Shown here: positions 19,733 through 30,916 of the stretch, piece after piece | Layout: every line of letters begins with the position of its first letter | Numbering within the stretch: the first letter of the stretch is position 1 | Assembly (NCBI GenBank): GCA_016288775.1 | Contig: JAEELG010000022.1 | Coordinates: 1 to 46,596 of the forward strand | Source: Bacteroidales bacterium | GTDB lineage: Bacteria > Bacteroidota > Bacteroidia > Bacteroidales > UBA932 | Length of the DNA: 46,596 bases | Reading direction: 5' to 3' | The notes under the pieces: generated by a model | Seen by the model: the letters and a program-made list of their open reading frames with translations, nothing else | Database searches by the model: none | What the model was told of the DNA's origin: nothing | Position numbers and translations under genes: made by a program

Positions 19733-20724
19733 CCAAGATTGAAGCAGCGAGGCAGGAGTACAAGGACTGGTGCTCGGCCATTGGAATCGACACCCTTGAC
19801 AAGGTTAACGAAGTTATCGACTCAGGCAAGGCCATTGAGCTCATAAACCTGTGCGAGGCGCGCCAGGAGCGCAAATACGCGGCCGCCGCCGACCAGATTT
19901 TCTGGAGGCGCAACCGTTCGCGCATAGTGATGATCTCCGGCCCGAGCTCGAGCGGCAAGACCAGCAGCTCGCTCCGCATCGCGCAGCAGTGCCGCGTGCT
20001 CGGAATGCCCCCCAAGGTGATCGAGCTCGACAACTACTTCCGCAACCGCGAGGACACCCCCAGGGACGAAAACGGCGACTACGATTTCGAGTGCCTCGGC
20101 GCCATGAACGTCGAACTCCTCAACGAGAACCTCAACGACCTGCTCGCAGGCAAGGAAATAGTGGTGCCGAAGTTCAATTTCAAGGAAGGCCGCTCCGAGT
20201 TCGACCCGTCGCGTACCATGAAGCTGGAGAAGAACGACGTGCTGTTCATGGAAGGCATCCACGCCCTCAACCCTGAACTCACCTACGCCGTTGACCAGAG
20301 CTGCATATTCTGCATCTACATCTCCGCCCTGTCGGCCCTGCCGGGAGGCGAAAAAGTGCACAACAGCACCACCGACAAGCGCCTCATCCGCCGCATCGTG
20401 CGCGACAGCCGCGTGCGCGGCATCAGCCCCGAGGAGAACATTCTCCGCTGGCCGTCGGTACGCCGCGGCGAAACCTACAATATCTTCCCCTTCGAGGAGA
20501 ACGCCGACGTGGTGTTCAACTCCTCCACCCTCTACGATATGCCGCTGCTGAAATACTACGTGGAGCCGCTTCTGTACGGCATCAGCGAGTCTTCGCCGGC
20601 CTACGAAAAGGCCTCCCAGCTGCTGGGATTCCTGCAGAAGGTGAGCGCGCTCAAGCCCGCCGAAATCGCCGCCATCCCGCCCACTTCCATCATGCGGGAA
20701 TTCATTGGTGGCCAGACGCTTTAG
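19729..20724 (+). CDS. uridine kinase-like nucleoside kinase
   Basis: P-loop kinase of the uridine kinase/phosphoribulokinase group, 331 residues. After a helical N-terminal stretch of about 65 residues comes RIVMISGPSSSGKTSSSLRI (Walker A), KVIELDNYFRNREDTPRDEN (the DxYF substrate motif), DYDFECLGAMNVELL, and FMEGIHALNPELT. Many Bacteroidetes homologues are about 550 residues because of an N-terminal TGS/threonyl-tRNA-synthetase-like region; that part is absent here. The exact substrate is unknown, as bona fide Udk enzymes are shorter. Coupled by 4-base overlap to the hydrolase and 6 bases from recO. Confidence 0.88.
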   Translation: MTKIEAARQEYKDWCSAIGIDTLDKVNEVIDSGKAIELINLCEARQERKYAAAADQIFWRRNRSRIVMISGPSSSGKTSSSLRIAQQCRVLGMPPKVIELDNYFRNREDTPRDENGDYDFECLGAMNVELLNENLNDLLAGKEIVVPKFNFKEGRSEFDPSRTMKLEKNDVLFMEGIHALNPELTYAVDQSCIFCIYISALSALPGGEKVHNSTTDKRLIRRIVRDSRVRGISPEENILRWPSVRRGETYNIFPFEENADVVFNSSTLYDMPLLKYYVEPLLYGISESSPAYEKASQLLGFLQKVSALKPAEIAAIPPTSIMREFIGGQTL

Positions 20725-20730
20725 GGGCCG

Positions 20731-21382
20731 ATGACGCACGCTTCGGAGTTCATCGTCCTCGCCGTAACGAAGGTCGGCGACAAGTCGCTGGTGCTGCATA
20801 CGCTCAGCCCTTCCTGGGGGCGGCGGAGCTTCATCACCGGCGTGTCCAGGAAGGCCCCGATGGCGCTTTTCATGCCGCTGTCGGTCATCGAAGGCGAGGT
20901 GACGGAGAACCCGAAGTCGGACCTGTGGCGGCTGCGCGAAGTGTCGGCGCCCGTGCCCCTGAACGGTATACGCAACGACGTGCGAAAAAACACCATGACG
21001 CTCTTCATGAGCGAAGTGCTGCTCCGCACCCTGCGCGACGGCGCGAACGAACCCGGCCTTTACGACTGGTGCCGCAGCAGCATCCTCACCCTGGACGCCC
21101 TGGACAGCGATTTCGCCAACTATCATTTACGGTTTTTGCTGGAGTTTGCAGGTGCCCTCGGCTTCTCCCCTTCCCTGCCCGACCTGGCCCCCTTCGCAGG
21201 CGAGTACCTGGGCGTCGTGAAGCAGCTGCTGACACTGGACGAGGCCCAGAGCCTCCTAATCCCACTCACCGGCGCCCAGCGCAACGCCGTGGCGTCGCTT
21301 CTCCTCGACTACATCGGCTTCCACACCGACACCAGAATCTCCGTCCGCTCCCTCCAGGTGCTTCGGGAACTTTATACAGACA

Positions 21383-21390
<8 letters not shown>
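20731..21390 (+). CDS. recO: DNA repair protein RecO
   Basis: Recombination mediator that anneals strands and, with RecR, helps load RecA on SSB-coated gaps. The 219-residue product starts MTHASEFIVLAVTKVGDKSL with an OB-fold N-terminus (VLHTLSPSWGRRSFITGVSR; residues 1-80), then the helical domain (FMSEVLLRTLRDGANEPGLY, NYHLRFLLEFAGALGFSPSL). The zinc cysteines found in some RecO proteins are lacking, as is usual for Bacteroidetes members. It ends 8 bases inside the uvrA start, so the two repair genes are translationally coupled. Confidence 0.92.
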
Positions 21391-24130
<2,740 letters not shown>

Positions 24131-24145
24131 TCAAAAGACTTTTCT

Positions 24146-24160
24146 TATATTTGTAAGACC
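24146..24160 (+). promoter_or_regulatory. promoter of the SGNH hydrolase gene
   Basis: TATATTTGTAAGACC: -7 box TATATTTG (24146-24153) followed by GTAAGAC, the same start-region decamer TTTGTAAGAC as in the dnaX and kinase 2 promoters. The leader to the ATG at 24188 is longer here (34 bases after the box). Confidence 0.65.
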
Positions 24161-24187
24161 GGACTATAACCAATTTACCATATCGAA

Positions 24188-25363
24188 ATGAAAAGATTCA
24201 TCTTTGCGGCAACTGTGCTTCTGATGGTCTGCTCCTGCAGCCCGAAGCTCTACAATGTCACCAAATCCTACGACGACAAGCATTTCGCCCAACTCCAGGC
24301 GGTGATCGACAACCCCACCACGCCCAAGGGTACCGGCTACAGCTTCACCGAAGCCTCTGAAATCGGCCTCTCCGGCAAGATGTTCTACGACACCCCCAAC
24401 CCCTATCACCGCGTCGACACGGTCAAATACAAGGGCATGACCAAGGGCGAGAACTTCCAGGCACGCTGCTCGGCCGGCATGGAGGTCATGTTCAAGACCA
24501 ACTCCAGCACTATCAGCGTCAAGACCAAATGGGGCCAGCTCTACACCTCCGTGGCCACCATGCCCATCGCTTACAGAGGCTACGACCTCTATATCAAGAA
24601 CAAGAAGGGCGAATGGCAGTGGGCCGCATCCGGCGCCACCAAACCGGAGAAAGGAGAGGACAACCTGGTGCTGATCAAAGACATGGCACCCGGCGAGAAG
24701 GAGTGCATCCTCTACCTGCCCAACTACTGCGAGATCGTTTCCTGCAAGATCGGCGTCGAGGTCGGATCCTACATCAAGAAGCTCGACGGACAGTTCCGGA
24801 ACAAGATAGTGTTCCACGGCTCATCCTACACCCACGGCATCAGCACGAGCCGTCCCGGCATGAGCTATCCCATGCAGTTCATGCGCCACACCGGCCTTCA
24901 GGTTCTCGGATTCGGCATGAGCGGCAACTGCAAGATGCAGCCCTACTTCGCCGCGGTCCTTGAGGATGTCGAGGCCGACGCATACGTGTTCGACTCCTTC
25001 TCGAACCCAGACTACAAGATGATCCAGGAGCGCCTCCAGCCCTTCATCGACAGGCTGATCGCCGCCCATCCCGGCAAGCCCCTCATCTTCCAGCAAACCA
25101 TCTACCGCGAGGCCCGCAACTTCTCCGTGACCTACAACGCCAAGGAGCAGGCCAAGCAGGACATGGCATCCTCGATGTTCGACCAGCTGCTCAAGGATCC
25201 CAAGTACGCCGACGTCTACTTCATCCAGACCGATGCCTGTGAGAAGGGCAGCCACGAATATTCCGTCGACGGTACCCATCCCGACGACCACGGCTACTAT
25301 CTCTGGAGCAAATCCATCGAGAAACCTATCCTCGCCATCCTCGCCAAGTACGGAATCAAATAA
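24188..25363 (+). CDS. SGNH/GDSL-type esterase lipoprotein
   Basis: 391-residue lipoprotein: MKRFIFAATVLLMVCSCSPK carries a lipobox (VCSC or MVC) and would be anchored to a membrane. The N-terminal beta domain (about 25-195, ending CEIVSCKIGVEVGSYIKKLD) resembles the jelly-roll found ahead of SGNH hydrolases. The catalytic domain then starts KIVFHGSSYTHG (block I, Ser within GSSYTHG), has the block II Gly in GFGMSGNCKM, an Asp in DAYVFDSFSNP where the block III Asn is often found, and DGTHPDDHGYYLW (Asp and His of block V). It probably deacylates a carbohydrate or polymer outside the cytoplasm; the substrate is unknown. It stands alone between uvrA and a convergent gene. Confidence 0.88.
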   Translation: MKRFIFAATVLLMVCSCSPKLYNVTKSYDDKHFAQLQAVIDNPTTPKGTGYSFTEASEIGLSGKMFYDTPNPYHRVDTVKYKGMTKGENFQARCSAGMEVMFKTNSSTISVKTKWGQLYTSVATMPIAYRGYDLYIKNKKGEWQWAASGATKPEKGEDNLVLIKDMAPGEKECILYLPNYCEIVSCKIGVEVGSYIKKLDGQFRNKIVFHGSSYTHGISTSRPGMSYPMQFMRHTGLQVLGFGMSGNCKMQPYFAAVLEDVEADAYVFDSFSNPDYKMIQERLQPFIDRLIAAHPGKPLIFQQTIYREARNFSVTYNAKEQAKQDMASSMFDQLLKDPKYADVYFIQTDACEKGSHEYSVDGTHPDDHGYYLWSKSIEKPILAILAKYGIK

Positions 25364-25374
25364 GGACATTTGTC

Positions 25375-25458
25375 ACAGATACCGGAAACGGTGCCGGGCT
25401 CCTGCTACAAAAATGCTAAGCATTTTCAAAGTCGCCCGGCACCGTTTCCGGTATCTGT
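25375..25458. repeat. perfect 25-bp inverted repeat with nested 8-bp hairpin, between convergent genes
   Basis: Arms 25375-25399 and 25434-25458 are exact reverse complements over 25 bases, starting ACAGATACC and ending GGTATCTGT. The 34-base spacer holds a second palindrome, AAAATGCT a AGCATTTT (25410-25426). It fills most of the 105-base gap between the stops of the SGNH and EamA genes. There is no T-tract after either arm, so it is not a textbook intrinsic terminator, though a bidirectional transcription stop or mRNA 3'-end protector is likely. No flanking direct repeat supports transposition, and I saw no second copy in the window. Confidence 0.9.
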
Positions 25459-25468
25459 AACTACCTGT

Positions 25469-26320
25469 TTAACTTCCCAGCATCAGCAAGGTGAGGCCGG
25501 AGAGCATCAGGAGCATGTTGAGGCCTTTGGCGCGGAGATTCCCCTCGTGGAAGAACCAGGCGCCGCAGAGGAAGGTCACGAGAACCGAGGAGCGGCGGAC
25601 GACCGAAATGACGCTCAGCAAGGCGTCGGGCTGCTTGAGCGAGAAGAAATACAGGGCGTCGGCTCCGGTTATAAGCACCGCAACCAGCAGGATGGTCCAG
25701 TCCCAGCGGAACGGATCTTCGGACACCCTGCCCCTGCCGGCGATACGCTGGACCAGGAGGCACAGGGCCATCAGCGCGGTGATGAACAGGTTAGTCCAAC
25801 TCTGCACGAAGAGCGGCTCCAGCCCCTGGATGATATGCTTGTCGTACAGGGCGCTGGCTACGCCGGTAACGATCGAGACGGCCATCCATATGAAACCCGT
25901 CTTGCGGGTCTCGGAACTCGCATCGCTCTTGGACGTATATCCAAGCAGGTACAGCGCCCCCAGAACCACTATGACTCCCGACCACTGCAGGGTGTTCAGC
26001 CTTTCGCCGAACAGAAGGATGGAAAACAGCACCACGAAAACGGGCCGCGAGGCTTTGACGGTGCTGACAGTGGTCAGCGGCAGCAGGCGGAGCGCCTCCA
26101 TTCCGGAAATCCACGAAGCGGTGACCAGCACCGCCTTGAAAGCGAGCTGAAGATATGCGACGGCAGGTCCTGCCGAAAGCCAGGGCGATACGAACAGCGT
26201 GGAAAGCGCAGTCGCGACAAGAAGAACGGTGAGCACACCGTTCTTCTTGAGCGCCTGCTTCTTGGCGGCGTCGTAAAATCCCAGCAGTACGGCGGACAGA
26301 ACCGCCATCAACACCCACAT
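25469..26320 (-). CDS. EamA/DMT-family transporter
   Basis: 283-residue integral membrane protein with about ten hydrophobic helices in two repeated halves, typical of the drug/metabolite transporter superfamily. Segments include MWVLMAVLSAVLLGFYDAAK, ALRLLPLTTVSTVKASRPVF with FSILLFGERLNTLQWSGVIV (end of first EamA repeat), and in the second half VAVLITGADALYFFSLKQPD and CGAWFFHEGNLRAKGLNMLL. The substrate is unknown. Its start is 3 bases after the stop of the alpha-2-macroglobulin gene, so it is likely co-transcribed with it. It is convergent with the SGNH gene across the inverted repeat. Confidence 0.9.
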   Translation of the reverse strand: MWVLMAVLSAVLLGFYDAAKKQALKKNGVLTVLLVATALSTLFVSPWLSAGPAVAYLQLAFKAVLVTASWISGMEALRLLPLTTVSTVKASRPVFVVLFSILLFGERLNTLQWSGVIVVLGALYLLGYTSKSDASSETRKTGFIWMAVSIVTGVASALYDKHIIQGLEPLFVQSWTNLFITALMALCLLVQRIAGRGRVSEDPFRWDWTILLVAVLITGADALYFFSLKQPDALLSVISVVRRSSVLVTFLCGAWFFHEGNLRAKGLNMLLMLSGLTLLMLGS

Positions 26321-26323
26321 ATC

Positions 26324-29300
26324 CTACTTCACTTCCACCCAGCGTCCGGGCACGAGGGCCGACACTGAGTCGTCATACATTGCGCCGCAGCTTACTGCAG
26401 GCAGATAGAACTTGCCGGGATATGTGGCGATAAGCTTGGTCTTCACCACCACGGAACCGCTTGCTCCCAGATTGAAGAAACTGTACACGCGGTCGTCGCG
26501 GATATCCTGATAGGTTACGCCTGACGGGAGAGCGGCACTGTCGGAATACAGACGGTCGTTCTGGATCTCCCAGCCAGAAGGGAACTTGTGGTTAAGGGCC
26601 AGGTCGCGCACTGCGGCGGCACCGGTGTTGGTAACGGTAACCACGGCGTATATGATGCGTCCGCGGGACAGGGTGTCCACTGCGACGGGCCTGTGGTTCT
26701 CGTCTTCGTAGCTCACCGTCATCTTGAGCTTGTTGCTCACGGGCTTCTCGGTGGATGCCGGAGGTATGCCGGTGACGGATACGGTCGCATAGAGGTTGCC
26801 GGTTCCGGAATTGTCGACCTTCACCTTGGGCGCCTTGGCGTCTTCTTTCACCGGCAGGGTGCGGATCTCGATGCAGCGGTCGCCGGAAACCTTCTGGTTC
26901 TTGCCGTCGAAGCTGTATGCTGCCTGTACGCCGCCGGCGTTGGTCCTGGCGTAGTCGGCCACGGCATAGAGACACCATGCGGTGGACTGGGTGCTCATGT
27001 AGACGTCCTTGTCGTTGAGCCTGCCGGCAATCTCGGAAGCGAGTTTGAATGCGTCTTCCTTGTTGTCGGTGAGCAGCATGGTCTTGAGCGCAACGGCACG
27101 GTTGCGGTCGACGCTGCCGTATGCCTCGTACTTGTTGTCGTCGTACTTGAGAGGGGCGGAGAGCTGGCGGGCAACGGACTTCTTGCCGTCAACCGCATAC
27201 GCGGCAGCGAGCAGCCAGGTTGCGCCCGCAGGCATCTTCTTGACGTTCTCGCGCAGCAGGTTCATGGCTCCGCGCTGGGGCTTGCCTGCCATTGCGAGGG
27301 CATATACGCCGTATGCGCGGGCGGTGAAGTCCTCCTTGGAGTCGGACACGTTGCGGCCCAGCCAGGCAATGATTTCCTTCTTGAGGTCGGCGGGTACCGC
27401 ATATCCGGCGCCTTCCGCCTCCTTGATGAAGTGCAGAGCGTAGGCGGTGCCGAAGAGCGAGGAGCTGTTCTGGCCGGGCCAGTAGCTCAGCGAGCCGTCG
27501 CTGCGGCGGAAGCTCTGCAGCCTGCGGATCGCGGCTTCCACGTTCACGCGGGAGCGCTTGAGGGTCCACTCGTCGCAGGTCATCAGCTTATCCATATACA
27601 GGCGCGGGAAGGCGCCGGACACAGTCTGCTCGAGGCATCCGTAAGGATAAGTCTCAAGATAGCGCATGCGAGAAGTGAGGTCGATGGAAGGCATGGTGGA
27701 GAGTTCCAGCTCCGCGGAGTTGGTGCCGGGGGTACCGAAAAGTTCCACGGGCAGCTCTGCGGAAGAGCCGGCGGCGATCAGCACGCCCTTGTTGCGGGTA
27801 ACCTCAGGATTCGGGTTGAGAACGTCTATCTCGATGTCGTTCACCGACTTGTCTCCGTTGCACTCGGCGGTTGCGCTGACGTGGGCTATGCCCGTGCGGT
27901 CGCCGACCTTAAGCTCAAAGTAGCAGAGCTCCTGGCCTGCCTTCTCGCTGCAGATGGTCTGCTCGGAAGGTCCGTAGACCTGCAGCAGTTCGTCCGCCTT
28001 AACAGACACCTTCACGTTGCCGACGCCGTCCTTCATGGTGAGCAGGGTGACGGGCACCTTGATGGTCTCGCCGAGGTTGAGGGCACGCGGCAGGGTTGCC
28101 TGCACCATCACCGGCTTGGTCACGGTGACCTGCTTGTCGGCGCTGCCCTGGGCGCGGCCGTCGGTGGCAATCACCATGGCACGGAGAGCTCCGATGTACT
28201 GCGGCACCTGCACGCTGTGGGTGGCGTTGCGGCCTCCCTTGAGGGTGAAGGGACCGAGGTAGGCCACCACGGGTTTGAAGCGCTGGGCGTTCTGCGGCTT
28301 GAGGGCGCCGGTCGCCGCCTCGTCGTCACCGCCGATTGCGAACAGCTGCTCGATCTTGCCGCCGTAGGCTCCGATCACGTCGTCGTACTGGTCCCAGGTG
28401 CGCACGCGAAGGGCTTCCTTGGAGTAGAATGCCTTCCAGGCGTCGGGGGTCTTGAACGAGGTGAGGCCGAGCAGGCCTTCGTCGACCAGGGCCACGATGT
28501 AGCTCATCGCCTTGCCGTTCTTCTCCTTGACCTTGAACTTGAGTTCGGTCTCGGGCTTCACGTCGGCGGGGATGTCGAGTTCGGGCTCCAGATGCGATGC
28601 GGGATCCTCGACATTGAGGTTCTGCACGCCGTAGAGACGTATGGGGGCATCGTTGAGGCTGGTGGCGTGAGGCTGCACCAGGGTCACGAACGCGTAAACG
28701 TTGGGAAGCATCTCGGAGGTTACAGGCACCTTGATCTCGGTGCTTTCCTCGGAACAGTCGACCCAGCGGGTCTCCAGCAGACGCCCGCCCTTCTCGAGTG
28801 AAATCAGGGCGCGGCTGCCCTTTGACGAAGGTATTGTGAGCTTGGCGGTCTCGCCCACGCTGTATTTGTCTTTGTTGGCGCTGATGGCGAGCTTGACGGC
28901 GGCGTCGGAACTCTGGGTGCCGCCGCTGTAGTTCTCGTATGCCTCGCAGAGCATGGAGGTGGAATGGCCGCCGGTCTCGTCGGAGACGCGGATGAAGTAG
29001 AGTCCGTCGGGGGCGTTGGCCCAGTCGTAAGTGAAGCTGCCCTTGCCTCCGGCGGCGGTTACGTGCTTGTCGAAGTAGCGCTCCTTGCTCTTGCCGGACA
29101 TGTAGCTGGCAATCTGCGAGGAGGAGTTCCACCACCAGCTCCAGTCGACGCGGTAAACCTCGACGTGCAGGTCGTTGACCGACACGGGCTTGCCGTCAGG
29201 GCCGACGGTGGCGATTTCGAACTTGTGGGACTTGCCTATCTTCAGGTACTCCTCGCCCCAGCCGGTGCGGTCCTTGTCGACCTTCATGCCCACGTAAACG

Positions 29301-30892
29301 TCGAACGGGGACATCTTGAAGGTGGAGACGCCGGTGCTGAATTCACCGGAGGGCTCGAAGGCGCGCATGGTGAAGGTTATGTCGAGCATGCCCGGCACGC
29401 CCTCGCCGCGGAGGTCCATGTTGGTGGACAGCGTGACCTGGCCGTTCTCGTCGGTGAGCATGTCGCGGTAATAGCGGGACTGGGAGGTGAATCCGCGGCT
29501 GTCGTCCTTGAAGTCGTAGTCCTCATAGCCCTTGAATGCCGTACGGGCGTTGGTGAGCTCCACGTCGCCGTTGACCTTGAGGCCGCTGCCGGGGGCTCCG
29601 TAGAGCCACTTGACAGTGAGGGTTCCCTCGCAGCTGCTCTTGGGCACCAGCCACTTGTCGTCGAAGGCGAGGCTAACGTCGAGCTTGTTGGGCTTGACGG
29701 TCTCGATCTTCACGCTCTTGTAGAAGTTCTGGCCGCCAACCTTGGCAACTACGGTCCAGGGGCCCGTAGGGGCGTCGGCGTCGGTCACGAAGGGGAAATG
29801 ATAGATATGGCTGCCGTCGTTCTTGACGGTGCAGCTGCGCACCACCTGGCCGTCGGGGTTGCGGAGTTCCGCCACCACGGGATGTCCGATGGGCAGCTCC
29901 TCGCCGTCGGTCATGGTAATCATGCTGATGTGCAGGGTGTCGCCGGGGCGCCATACGCCGCGCTCGCCGAAGAGGTATGCCTTCAGTGCGCCTGCGGAGC
30001 TCTTGCCGCTCACGTCGAAGTTACTGGTAGACAGCGACTTCTCATTCCTGAGAGCGAGATAGGCGGCGCCCTTGTCGGAGGATGCGGTCACGTACTGTCC
30101 GCTGGGATGTCCGGCGAAGCTGACGCGTCCGTCCTTGTCGGTGACGCCCTTGTCGAGCTCCTGCAGCACGTAGTCGTACAGCTTCACGCGCACGCCCTTG
30201 AGAGGCTCTCCGCTGAGGATGTCGCAGGCGAAGATTTCCCATTTGTTGTCACCGCCCTTGGCGATGAGGGCCACGTCGCTGGCGAGCAGGAAGGTGTTGC
30301 GCTCGTCGTAGGTATCGTAGTCGCCGAAATATGTGTCGCTGTCCCAGAAATCCTCTTCCTCGAGGGGGTCGGTGCCGCGAATCTCCACGTGGTAGATTGC
30401 GCCCGGCTCGGGTTTGATGAGCTCGTCGAGACTGAGGGCGTAGTTGCGGACCTCACGGATGTGGGGGGCGTCGGTGCTGCCCAGGACCACAGTGGTGTCG
30501 GCCACGGTGCTGGCCACCTTGTACAGGTTGTAGCGGGCCTCGTAGCTGTCGTACTGCATGAACTGCAATATGTTGCTGGTGAACACCTTGCGCACCCTGA
30601 AACGGGCTCCGGCATAGCCGCAGGAGCTGAACAGCAGGTCCATCTTGCCGGTGGACGGCAGGAGTGTTCCCTTGCTCACGAGCCTGATCTCGGGAGTCGG
30701 GGTAGATTCCGAATCCCCGGTCTCGGTGTCGTCGTAAGTGTCGTAGCCGGCGTCGGCCGGGGACAGCGCCTCCACCTTGCCCTTTGCGGGTGCGGACCCT
30801 TTCAGGTTGATCCTGGAATTATCGTCATTCTGGCACGCGGAAAGCAGGAGTGCTGCAAGGGCCGCGGCGGCGAATAGTTTGGACAGTTTCAT
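26324..30892 (-). CDS. bacterial alpha-2-macroglobulin lipoprotein (YfhM-like)
   Basis: Large protease-trapping envelope protein, 1522 residues. MKLSKLFAAAALAALLLSAC has a lipobox (LSAC, Cys 20). A series of macroglobulin beta-sandwich domains follows: GVRVKLYDYVLQELDKGVTD, YLFGERGVWRPGDTLHISMI (the typical GERGVYRPGD motif), then KPVMVQATLPRALNLGETIK. The thioester motif CLEQ in TYPYGCLEQT lies near residue 1085, followed by the alpha-helical thioester-domain barrel (RLQSFRRSDGSLSYWPG) and a C-terminal receptor-like domain. The intact CxEQ predicts covalent trapping of attacking proteases. It is divergent from pbpC with a 24-base gap; in Enterobacteria the same two genes are neighbours in one operon, and PBP1c repair of the wall after damage is the proposed link. 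Confidence 0.95.
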   Translation of the reverse strand: MKLSKLFAAAALAALLLSACQNDDNSRINLKGSAPAKGKVEALSPADAGYDTYDDTETGDSESTPTPEIRLVSKGTLLPSTGKMDLLFSSCGYAGARFRVRKVFTSNILQFMQYDSYEARYNLYKVASTVADTTVVLGSTDAPHIREVRNYALSLDELIKPEPGAIYHVEIRGTDPLEEEDFWDSDTYFGDYDTYDERNTFLLASDVALIAKGGDNKWEIFACDILSGEPLKGVRVKLYDYVLQELDKGVTDKDGRVSFAGHPSGQYVTASSDKGAAYLALRNEKSLSTSNFDVSGKSSAGALKAYLFGERGVWRPGDTLHISMITMTDGEELPIGHPVVAELRNPDGQVVRSCTVKNDGSHIYHFPFVTDADAPTGPWTVVAKVGGQNFYKSVKIETVKPNKLDVSLAFDDKWLVPKSSCEGTLTVKWLYGAPGSGLKVNGDVELTNARTAFKGYEDYDFKDDSRGFTSQSRYYRDMLTDENGQVTLSTNMDLRGEGVPGMLDITFTMRAFEPSGEFSTGVSTFKMSPFDVYVGMKVDKDRTGWGEEYLKIGKSHKFEIATVGPDGKPVSVNDLHVEVYRVDWSWWWNSSSQIASYMSGKSKERYFDKHVTAAGGKGSFTYDWANAPDGLYFIRVSDETGGHSTSMLCEAYENYSGGTQSSDAAVKLAISANKDKYSVGETAKLTIPSSKGSRALISLEKGGRLLETRWVDCSEESTEIKVPVTSEMLPNVYAFVTLVQPHATSLNDAPIRLYGVQNLNVEDPASHLEPELDIPADVKPETELKFKVKEKNGKAMSYIVALVDEGLLGLTSFKTPDAWKAFYSKEALRVRTWDQYDDVIGAYGGKIEQLFAIGGDDEAATGALKPQNAQRFKPVVAYLGPFTLKGGRNATHSVQVPQYIGALRAMVIATDGRAQGSADKQVTVTKPVMVQATLPRALNLGETIKVPVTLLTMKDGVGNVKVSVKADELLQVYGPSEQTICSEKAGQELCYFELKVGDRTGIAHVSATAECNGDKSVNDIEIDVLNPNPEVTRNKGVLIAAGSSAELPVELFGTPGTNSAELELSTMPSIDLTSRMRYLETYPYGCLEQTVSGAFPRLYMDKLMTCDEWTLKRSRVNVEAAIRRLQSFRRSDGSLSYWPGQNSSSLFGTAYALHFIKEAEGAGYAVPADLKKEIIAWLGRNVSDSKEDFTARAYGVYALAMAGKPQRGAMNLLRENVKKMPAGATWLLAAAYAVDGKKSVARQLSAPLKYDDNKYEAYGSVDRNRAVALKTMLLTDNKEDAFKLASEIAGRLNDKDVYMSTQSTAWCLYAVADYARTNAGGVQAAYSFDGKNQKVSGDRCIEIRTLPVKEDAKAPKVKVDNSGTGNLYATVSVTGIPPASTEKPVSNKLKMTVSYEDENHRPVAVDTLSRGRIIYAVVTVTNTGAAAVRDLALNHKFPSGWEIQNDRLYSDSAALPSGVTYQDIRDDRVYSFFNLGASGSVVVKTKLIATYPGKFYLPAVSCGAMYDDSVSALVPGRWVEVK

Positions 30893-30902
30893 ATTTATTG
30901 AT

Positions 30903-30910
30903 TATATTTG
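30903..30910 (+). promoter_or_regulatory. pbpC promoter TTTG-N21-TATATTTG
   Basis: -7 box TATATTTG at 30903-30910 with a TTTG -33 element at 30878-30881 (spacer 21), the latter inside the alpha-2-macroglobulin signal-peptide codons of the other strand. The box ends 6 bases before the pbpC ATG, so the mRNA is probably leaderless. Confidence 0.65.
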
Positions 30911-30916
30911 TTTCAG

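Noticed and set aside
25364..25468. MITE or insertion-sequence remnant at the 25-bp inverted repeat
   Set aside because: No flanking target duplication, no transposase fragment and no second copy in the window; kept only as an unexplained inverted repeat.
26588..30877. Long plus-strand open frames (26588-28801 and 28964-30877) opposite the alpha-2-macroglobulin gene
   Set aside because: They are antisense shadows of a GC-rich gene with strong codon bias; the products are low-information strings rich in Gly, Val, His and Ala with no motifs.
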